From: a virus
Direction: 5' to 3' (one strand)
Virus record (IMG/VR): IMGVR_UViG_3300006793_000392
Location: 1-20,183 of that record
Length of the DNA stretch: 20,183 nt
Position 1 is the first letter of the stretch. The number at the start of each line of letters is the position of its first letter. A program made the position numbers and the translations under genes. This document shows, in pieces, positions 15,052 to 20,183 of the stretch. The notes beneath the pieces were generated by a model. It worked only from the letters and a program-made list of their open reading frames with translations. It was not told where the DNA came from and did not search any database.

Positions 15052-17634
15052 ATGGCTATAAATGACAACGGAACACGCAATCAATACACAGCTACAGCAG
15101 CGCAAACTATATTTCCATACACGTTTGAAGTGTTCAGCAAGGACGATATTGCTGTAGAGCAAAACGGCGCACTATTAACAGAAGGTACTCACTATACCGT
15201 TTCTGGTGTTGGTGTTGATGCTGGTGGAAATGTAACGCTAGTAACTGGCGCGACTTCTGGCGATATTATGACGCTTTATAGAAATATGAACCTAGAGCGT
15301 TTAACCGATTACCAGCAGAACGGTGACTTTTTAGCTGCTGAAGTTAATGATGACTTCGATCGCTTATGGGCGGCTCAACAGCAAATTAACGGAACGGCGG
15401 AGCTATCAATAAGAGCGCCAATTGATGATACTGCTTTAAATTCCAGCAATACTGAGCTAGCCGACATAGCGACCCGAAGCGGCAAGGTTTTAGGTTTTGA
15501 TTCTAATGGGCGCTTAGAATACGTGAACGCGGCTATCGGCGCCGGCAACATCGACATGAATAGTTACCAAATTAACAATCTAGGTAAACCAACCGACCTA
15601 ACGGATGCAGTGCGCCTAGGTGATGTGCTAGGTATCACAGAAGACGGCCTAATAACCATACCCTCAGTGTCAGAGTCAAAGACACTCACTGATGGACAGA
15701 CAGTAGTTACATTCACAGAGTACACTACTACATTAGCAGAGTTCCACATTAATGGCGTGGGTGTAGATAGTAGGCGTTTGAACAGTAACGATATGGATGT
15801 GCCTGCTGCAACTGAAACCTCTATAACCTTACTTGAATCATACCCAGCAGGGACAATAGTTACATTGACTAAGCGTACTGGTACTGGTGAAGGGATAGAT
15901 AGTGGTATCCGCAGAGAGTTCGTACACAACTTCGCTACACTAGCCGATGCGATAGCTAGCACTAAAATACTAGCAGGTGATAGCGTAAACCTTAAAGAGC
16001 GTACCACGGGTAATGGTGGCGGTGCTATGTGGGACATTGTGTTAGCTTCAAGCGTTACAGCTAATACTTATAATATTGTGGCTTGTACGGGTGTTGCTAG
16101 TTTAGCTTTAGTGTTGAGGGTTGGGACTGTAGCTAATGTCAAGCAGTTTGGAGCTGTTGGTGACGGGGTAGTGGATGATACAGCAGCTATACAAGCGGCC
16201 TTGGACTATTCTGCTAGTGCCTGCGTAAATGTACCAAAGGGAACTTATAAGATAACAGCAGCGTTAACGATGCTAACGTCTGACAGTACACTCGTAGGAG
16301 ACAATATGCGAGGTACTATCATACAACAAACTACACCTAATACGCCTGTGCTACAAGTGGGTGGATCATTTAATAAGGTAGAGAGTCTATCCTTAAACTT
16401 TAGTCCGAGTCTGCCTTACACAGATAGCAGCGCTGTATGCCTTAACCTTGTAGATGTGAACTTTAATTCGAGTTTCCGAGACTTAAGATTGACGAACGGT
16501 GCTTATGCAATAAAACTGACCACGAAGGACACAGCGAACGCTAACTGCTTCTCATGCTCTTTTGACAATATCTACGCCTTTGGTGTATCGCATACAGGTA
16601 TGGATTTAACCTCTGTAAATGGCGGTTCAACAGGGAACGTATTTACTAACATGTACATTAATTTCAAAAGAGCAGGAGTTGCACAAAACGCTGTACGCGG
16701 TGTTAAACTCAGTGCGGTGAATGAGTCTGTATTTAACCAACTTAACATAGAGCATGGTAAAATAGCCCAAGCTATACTAGCAAATGGTGGGGAAACTTTA
16801 ACAATAAACTCCCTACATTTAGAAGGCCTAGAACCTATGGATGGTGTAGATGGAGTAGTAGCAACGTCCACGGGATTTATTAGTGGCACACAGGACACGA
16901 TAATCGTTAATAGTTTGTCGATTATTAACTGCACGTTTGATGATACTTACCTGGCAACTTACGCTGTTATCCATAGCACATCAGGTATGAGATCAGAAGT
17001 ACACGGGTTAGTAACTAGAACAAACACAAAAACAGGAACGCCAAATTTTAGAATTTATAGTAATGATTCTGATGCAAATAATGGTTTGTGTTGGGTTTAC
17101 AATCAAGAAGATGATAGCGGTGAATTAAATACAAATCTTAATAGTCAGAACTTACATATCGACGGCTTTGAGAATTCTACCTTTGTTAATGCCAATGAAA
17201 TATCGTTATTATCTGGCACACCAACACTCGCAACTTGCGGCGGTGCAAGGCAAGTTTGCTGGACGTTATCAGATGCAGCGACAGATACTTTGTCCGGAAA
17301 AGTTCCAGAGCTTTGCAAGAACTGGCTGAAATTTAATGTGTATGGTTATTTCACCCAAAACTCGTTGGCGGCTGGCGTTGCTAGAATCAGCCTAACCTAT
17401 GACACTTATGATGATACAGATGCTTTAAATGTATCTGGAACCACAACTAATCTAGACCACACTGTTGGAAATGTTAAGCATCAGCTTGATACACCTAAGA
17501 TAACAGCAACATCGTTGACGATGGACGGAAAAGATTTTCAATCATTTAGGATATCTAGAGCCGGCAGCCATGCTAATGATACTTTGGCGGCTGATTATGA
17601 GCTAATAGGTCTAAGATTTGAGCGCGCTCAATAA
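15052..17634 (+). CDS. Tailspike 1: T7 gp17-type anchor fused to a beta-helix (pectate-lyase-like) domain
   Basis: 860-residue receptor-binding protein. Residues 1-~112 are the T7 tail fibre N-terminal anchor that docks to the tail: FPYTFEVFSKDDIAV, then YRNMNLERLTDYQQNGDF, then DDFDRLW. Residues ~200-285 are a small beta module with FHINGVGVDSRRL. Residues ~287-360 resemble a spike 'head' module (FATLADAI...GGGAMWDI). The beta-helix begins at VKQFGAVGDGVVDD (363-376), the pectate-lyase-3/tailspike signature, and runs to about 690. A C-terminal beta domain follows (~715-860). It likely binds and may cut surface polysaccharide. The substrate cannot be read from sequence. Start ATG 15052 is one base after the previous stop with a weak GGG site. 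The beta-helix part is probably exchangeable between phages. Confidence 0.88.
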   Translation: MAINDNGTRNQYTATAAQTIFPYTFEVFSKDDIAVEQNGALLTEGTHYTVSGVGVDAGGNVTLVTGATSGDIMTLYRNMNLERLTDYQQNGDFLAAEVNDDFDRLWAAQQQINGTAELSIRAPIDDTALNSSNTELADIATRSGKVLGFDSNGRLEYVNAAIGAGNIDMNSYQINNLGKPTDLTDAVRLGDVLGITEDGLITIPSVSESKTLTDGQTVVTFTEYTTTLAEFHINGVGVDSRRLNSNDMDVPAATETSITLLESYPAGTIVTLTKRTGTGEGIDSGIRREFVHNFATLADAIASTKILAGDSVNLKERTTGNGGGAMWDIVLASSVTANTYNIVACTGVASLALVLRVGTVANVKQFGAVGDGVVDDTAAIQAALDYSASACVNVPKGTYKITAALTMLTSDSTLVGDNMRGTIIQQTTPNTPVLQVGGSFNKVESLSLNFSPSLPYTDSSAVCLNLVDVNFNSSFRDLRLTNGAYAIKLTTKDTANANCFSCSFDNIYAFGVSHTGMDLTSVNGGSTGNVFTNMYINFKRAGVAQNAVRGVKLSAVNESVFNQLNIEHGKIAQAILANGGETLTINSLHLEGLEPMDGVDGVVATSTGFISGTQDTIIVNSLSIINCTFDDTYLATYAVIHSTSGMRSEVHGLVTRTNTKTGTPNFRIYSNDSDANNGLCWVYNQEDDSGELNTNLNSQNLHIDGFENSTFVNANEISLLSGTPTLATCGGARQVCWTLSDAATDTLSGKVPELCKNWLKFNVYGYFTQNSLAAGVARISLTYDTYDDTDALNVSGTTTNLDHTVGNVKHQLDTPKITATSLTMDGKDFQSFRISRAGSHANDTLAADYELIGLRFERAQ

Positions 17635-17671
17635 TCTAACTGCAAACCATGCTCCCCCAACATAACTTTAG

Positions 17672-17693
17672 AGCCTCCCCTCGGAAGGAGGCT
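17672..17693 (+). promoter_or_regulatory. Hairpin just before the second tailspike gene
   Basis: AGCCTCC (17672-17678) pairs with GGAGGCT (17687-17693), seven perfect base pairs with an eight-base loop. No T-run follows, so it is not a standard terminator. The 3' arm holds a GGAGG, while the spaced ribosome binding site AAGGA (17694-17698) starts right after the stem. It may act as an mRNA-stabilising or translation-modulating element between the two spikes. The rest of the 17635-17704 gap shows nothing else. Confidence 0.5.
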
Positions 17694-17704
17694 AAGGAAA
17701 CAAT

Positions 17705-19105
17705 ATGAAAACATTTGATACAGTTGCTAAACTTAAATTAGCTAAATTAAAAGAAGGTCAGTTTGTAGAGACTGGTGGATATTACGCTAAGGGTGATGCA
17801 GGGGCTGCTAGGTATTTGATAGTAACCCCACAAGCATTCGATGGTTACGGAGACCATGAGTTAGCTAATGGGAATGTTGCTGTATTACAGGGCGCAGGAA
17901 CTGTGGATGTTAAGCAGTTTGGCGCGGTAGGTGATGGCGTGACGGAGGACACTGGCCCATTCTTAGCAGCGCGAGATCACATTGACGCAGGAACAGCATC
18001 AATATTTTATGTGCCCAAACCAAGTAGCTTTTATGTTGTCGATTTAATTAAATTCACCGGCGCAAAGTACACAATAGAGCATGAGAGTAGAGATACAAAA
18101 GTTCAATTAAAACCTAAAGATGTCACAGCAATAACTAATACTTATGTTTACCAACTTGACGGCGGTACACCAACCGTAAAAAACGGCCTGCTAGACGGTA
18201 ATAAAGCGAATCAGATCAATGTAGGTGGGTCAAACAATGATCATGAGTGCCTGGATTTAAAGAGCTGTATTGACGCTCAGGTATTTAACGTTCATGCAAT
18301 AAATTCCGTGGGTGATGGCATTGATCTTGATTCATGCACCAACGCAACTGTTCAAGGATGTAAAGCCGAAGGCACTGGTGGTTATGGTATCCATAATTCT
18401 CTTGATTCTACTGGATCAAGGATTTGGAATAATGCCGTCGATAATTGCGGCCATGATAAACTACGAGGTGGAATAGATGCTTTTAAAGCTGTGGGGACGC
18501 CAGCCCTTAACGGTGACTACAGAGGAAATATAGTTTCAAACTGTTACCGAAACTACAATATAGAATTCAATGACGATACAGCAAAATTAAAGACACATTA
18601 TTTTGATGCTAGCAATTTATCTCTCGGAACAACGGTGCTAGATGATGTTTTGACCGGCGCAAGAGATAATCAATATTACTCGGCTACGCCTACAACAGTA
18701 TTTAATAGAGGTTTCGCCGCTACTGGATGCAAGATAACAATGCCAGATGCCAACATATTAACTTTCAATGAGTTTAAGGAGTCCACTTCAACGGATACAG
18801 TTCAGTTATCCATTAAAATACTAGGTGGTGGAGGTATTGACATACCATTAGCTAGCGGCGGCATAGATATCAGCCCTTCATCAGGTACAAAATGGAGATT
18901 TAAACGTAATGGTGGTGACGGATTTATGGAGATAATGAATGATGATTCAAGCTCTATGATTAGAACCTTCTTTTTTGATAAAACTGGTGACGCTGGATTA
19001 ACCCAGAGCGGTAAAGGTATAGTATTAGTTAGCCCTAATGGTCTGGTAACCAAAAAGCTAACTATAGACAATGCCGGAGCATTATCTATTCTGAATTATC
19101 CTTAA
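17705..19105 (+). CDS. Tailspike 2: beta-helix protein without T7 anchor
   Basis: 466-residue second spike. It begins with a short module (FDTVAKLKLAKLKEGQFVET, then GYYAKGDAGAARYLI, residues 4-39) seen in many depolymerase spikes as a head or adaptor domain. DVKQFGAVGDGVTED (68-82) then starts the right-handed beta-helix, nearly the same words as in tailspike 1. Inside, repeats such as VKNGLLDGN, HECLDLKSCIDAQV and DGIDLDSCTNATVQGC fit beta-helix coils and a polysaccharide-binding groove. A smaller beta domain ends the protein (~330-466). It lacks the gp17-type anchor, so it may attach through tailspike 1 or another tail part. AAGGA at 17694-17698 supports ATG 17705. It is the last late gene before the strand switch. 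Enzyme specificity is unknown. Confidence 0.85.
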   Translation: MKTFDTVAKLKLAKLKEGQFVETGGYYAKGDAGAARYLIVTPQAFDGYGDHELANGNVAVLQGAGTVDVKQFGAVGDGVTEDTGPFLAARDHIDAGTASIFYVPKPSSFYVVDLIKFTGAKYTIEHESRDTKVQLKPKDVTAITNTYVYQLDGGTPTVKNGLLDGNKANQINVGGSNNDHECLDLKSCIDAQVFNVHAINSVGDGIDLDSCTNATVQGCKAEGTGGYGIHNSLDSTGSRIWNNAVDNCGHDKLRGGIDAFKAVGTPALNGDYRGNIVSNCYRNYNIEFNDDTAKLKTHYFDASNLSLGTTVLDDVLTGARDNQYYSATPTTVFNRGFAATGCKITMPDANILTFNEFKESTSTDTVQLSIKILGGGGIDIPLASGGIDISPSSGTKWRFKRNGGDGFMEIMNDDSSSMIRTFFFDKTGDAGLTQSGKGIVLVSPNGLVTKKLTIDNAGALSILNYP

Positions 19106-19179
19106 TCATTATTGAAAAGCCTAGTTGCTATTGCAGTTACTACAACGGATAGCGCTAGGTATATTGAAAAGTAAGTCAT
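19102..19179 (-). CDS. Possible 25-residue membrane peptide downstream of ninG
   Basis: Minus-strand ORF starting at 19179 and ending at 19102. The ATG overlaps the ninG stop by four bases (ATGA). A full AAAGGAG ribosome binding site lies in the last ninG codons, about eight bases before it. The peptide is MTYFSIYLALSVVVTAIATR followed by LFNND: one hydrophobic span of roughly 17 residues with a polar tail, so a single membrane segment. Its stop overlaps the convergent tailspike stop. Small holin-like or regulatory membrane peptides look like this, but no family is recognised. The hairpin at 19120-19159 lies within it and would compete with this reading if it terminates transcription. The ribosome site may partly reflect the Lys-Glu codons of NinG. 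Confidence 0.42.
   Translation of the reverse strand: MTYFSIYLALSVVVTAIATRLFNND
19110..19171. repeat. Inverted repeat flanked by 10-bp direct repeats at the convergent gene junction
   Basis: CCTAG-tt-GCTAT (19120-19131) is complementary to ATAGC-g-CTAGG (19149-19159), ten base pairs interrupted by a small internal loop, with a 17-base loop. The direct repeat TATTGAAAAG occurs on both sides at 19110-19119 and 19162-19171. On the minus strand the stem is followed by CTTTTC, so it could terminate the ninG transcript. On the plus strand TTTTT occurs only about 20 bases later (19179-19183). A weak or bidirectional terminator is plausible. Confidence 0.45.
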
Positions 19180-19736
19180 TTTTGTAGCTCCTTTAATTTT
19201 TCTTTGTAGTATTTTTCAATAACCAAATAATCATCAGGTGTACGCTTCACAGTGCCACCTTGAAGGTTTAACAATTGATTTACAGCAAACTCACCTATCT
19301 TATCAATTAAGTTTTCTTTGTATGAGCCAGAATCACCACCTCTGAAAAAATTACAATCTAGCCGCTGTCCGTGGATATTATCTTCATCATATCTAATTTG
19401 GGGATTATTGCCAGACTCCAGGAAGTGACCAGCATGATAATTTGTTCCTAATGGTTTGCCGCAGCAGATACAAGGCTTTCCTGAGTCTCTAACTCTAATG
19501 TAATCATGGCACGCTTTTTTTGCCGCATCTTTTCGAGTTTTAAGGTTTGATTTCTTCGCTTGATTAATCGCTTTGCGTTCGGCTTGATCAATTTTCTTTC
19601 TCCCTTTATCTTGGTTGTCTATCGACCATTGAACAGCGTGATCTTTAGTGCAAAACCGACCAGAAGGAAACTGAACCATTGTTTCACGCTTAAAATACTC
19701 TTTACAGTGCTTACACCTTAATTTTGCTACACTCAT
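19176..19736 (-). CDS. ninG: NinG-like recombination protein
   Basis: 186-residue homologue of lambda NinG (Rap), a structure-specific DNA-junction endonuclease that promotes recombination between phage and host or plasmid DNA. The N-terminus has a zinc-ribbon-like C8-x2-C11...C29-x3-H33. A Lys/Arg-rich helix (~45-80) follows, then the HNH-like core with C89, C91 and C92, YHAGHF (H101, H104), and C128 in LDCNFFRGG. These are the family landmarks and the length fits (lambda NinG is 204). The start ATG overlaps the stop of the upstream 59-residue ORF (ATGA). AAAGG lies about 12 bases before it, a little far. It is transcribed leftward, toward the tailspikes. As in lambda, the neighbours are short early-type genes. 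Confidence 0.93.
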   Translation of the reverse strand: MSVAKLRCKHCKEYFKRETMVQFPSGRFCTKDHAVQWSIDNQDKGRKKIDQAERKAINQAKKSNLKTRKDAAKKACHDYIRVRDSGKPCICCGKPLGTNYHAGHFLESGNNPQIRYDEDNIHGQRLDCNFFRGGDSGSYKENLIDKIGEFAVNQLLNLQGGTVKRTPDDYLVIEKYYKEKLKELQK

Positions 19737-19912
19737 AGCAGATCATAACCTTTAGCCACATTTACCCGCTTAACAAAAGCTCTTGATTTAGCGGTTGGTT
19801 TTCCCTTGTCTGTTTCATACTTGCTTTTTAAGCGCTTAGCCTTGCTAATATCCATATCAGCGTAATACCGCCTGAGACAGTCTTTTTTGAATTGAATATC
19901 ATCAACTATCAT
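19733..19912 (-). CDS. Small hypothetical protein (59 residues) between a conserved phage gene and ninG
   Basis: Minus-strand ORF from ATG 19912 to TGA 19733. Both ends show ATGA overlaps, with the upstream gene's stop and with the ninG start, which strongly suggests a real co-translated gene. An AGG about eight bases before the ATG is the likely ribosome binding site. The peptide is basic and helical: IQFKKDCLRRYYADMDISKA, then RLKSKYETDKGKPTAKSRAF and KRVNVAKGYDLL. No membrane segment, zinc motif or known domain is visible. It sits where lambda has small nin genes, but I see no similarity to NinE or NinF. A nucleic-acid-binding helper is possible from its charge only. Confidence 0.72.
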   Translation of the reverse strand: MIVDDIQFKKDCLRRYYADMDISKAKRLKSKYETDKGKPTAKSRAFVKRVNVAKGYDLL

Positions 19913-20183
19913 TTTATTAACCTGTCTTTTTCAGGAAAAGCAACGCTCACACAGAAGGATTCAGCCGTATACCTATTAATCACCTCGTAAACATCGCTAA
20001 TTTGGCTCACATCAAGCTTTGTTGTTGATTCTATATCAAACATCGCCTTTTGTACTTTACGCCATATAAGCTCCTTTACAAGATTTTGGGTCCATGGTAT
20101 GGGTGCATCATGCCTCATTGCCTTTCTAACGTCATAACCAGCATTATTAAGAGAATCAGCCAGCATATCGAAATACTTATGTA
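19909..20183 (-). CDS. Conserved phage protein, C-terminal part (5' end outside window)
   Basis: Minus-strand frame open to the right edge. An internal ATG at 20166 gives 85 residues, but the frame continues upstream (HKYFD before MLADSLNNAGYDV), so the gene probably starts outside. Recognisable blocks are LNNAGYDVRKAM, PWTQNLVKELIWRKVQKAMF, STTKLDVSQISDVYEVINRY and VAFPEKDR. I recall this layout (LN-x-AGYD, W-x-x-x-x-VKE-x-x-WR-x-x-Q, STT-x-L, Y-x-x-x-NR, FP) from a widespread short phage protein often near recombination or NinG-type genes, without a named function. It is not NinB by its visible sequence. It overlaps the next small ORF by four bases (ATGA), forming the first visible gene of the leftward operon. 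Confidence 0.72.
   Translation of the reverse strand, partial: HKYFDMLADSLNNAGYDVRKAMRHDAPIPWTQNLVKELIWRKVQKAMFDIESTTKLDVSQISDVYEVINRYTAESFCVSVAFPEKDRLIK

Noticed and set aside
15564-16037. 157-residue open frame on the minus strand
   Set aside because: Antisense shadow of tailspike 1, whose domain signatures are clear on the plus strand.
17672-17693. Hairpin between the two tailspikes as a rho-independent terminator
   Set aside because: The stem is good but is followed by AAGGAAACAAT with no T-run, so it is recorded only as a possible regulatory hairpin.
15052-19105. Diversity-generating retroelement acting on the spike genes, considered because BPP-1-type phages can carry one
   Set aside because: No reverse transcriptase, template repeat or variable-repeat pair is visible in this window.

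Overview
The window reads as the late structural region of a short-tailed (podovirus-type) double-stranded DNA phage or prophage, most likely of a Gram-negative, gammaproteobacteria-like host. The evidence is the gene set: a terminase large subunit, a T7-type head-tail connector (portal), a scaffold, a capsid protein, T7 gp11- and gp12-like tail tube proteins, a run of internal (ejected) virion proteins, and a T7 gp17-type tailspike. There is no tail sheath, tape measure or tail tube of the long-tailed kind. The head genes (portal, Bbp19-like protein, scaffold, roughly 276-residue capsid protein) look like the Bordetella BPP-1 type. The tail genes follow T7 logic. The DNA is moderately AT-rich by eye and no host gene is visible.

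Layout. Positions 1-4473 (+) hold the end of the terminase, a small protein with a His...Cys arrangement, a Gly/Ser/Ala-rich small protein, the portal, a Bbp19-like protein, an unknown protein and the scaffold, all overlapping or nearly so. Positions 4474-4645 are the only sizeable gap in the head genes. It carries a good sigma70-type promoter and two RNA hairpins, one of which covers the ribosome binding site of the capsid gene. Positions 4646-5755 encode the capsid protein and a small probable decoration protein, followed by a textbook UUCG terminator. These two genes therefore form a separately boosted transcription unit inside the late operon. Positions 5802-15050 are the tail and ejection block: adaptor (gp11-like), a 40-residue ORF, nozzle (gp12-like) with an inserted discoidin-like domain, a cupin-like protein, a gp14-like protein, a 548-residue probable internal protein, and a 1210-residue ejection protein that begins with a small GNAT acetyltransferase domain. 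Positions 15052-19105 hold two tandem beta-helix tailspikes; only the first has the T7 virion anchor.

From 19102 to the right edge the strand switches. A minus-strand operon runs toward the tailspikes: a partial conserved phage protein, a 59-residue ORF, ninG, and a possible 25-residue membrane peptide, each joined to the next by a 4-base ATGA overlap. This is a lambda nin-like recombination/early cassette convergent with the late genes.

No CRISPR array, tRNA, insertion sequence, integrase, lysis cassette with a recognisable endolysin, or reverse transcriptase/diversity-generating element was seen. The most interesting points are the capsid leader RNA, the inserted domain in the nozzle, the GNAT fusion in the ejection protein, and the small ORFs in gaps between larger genes.
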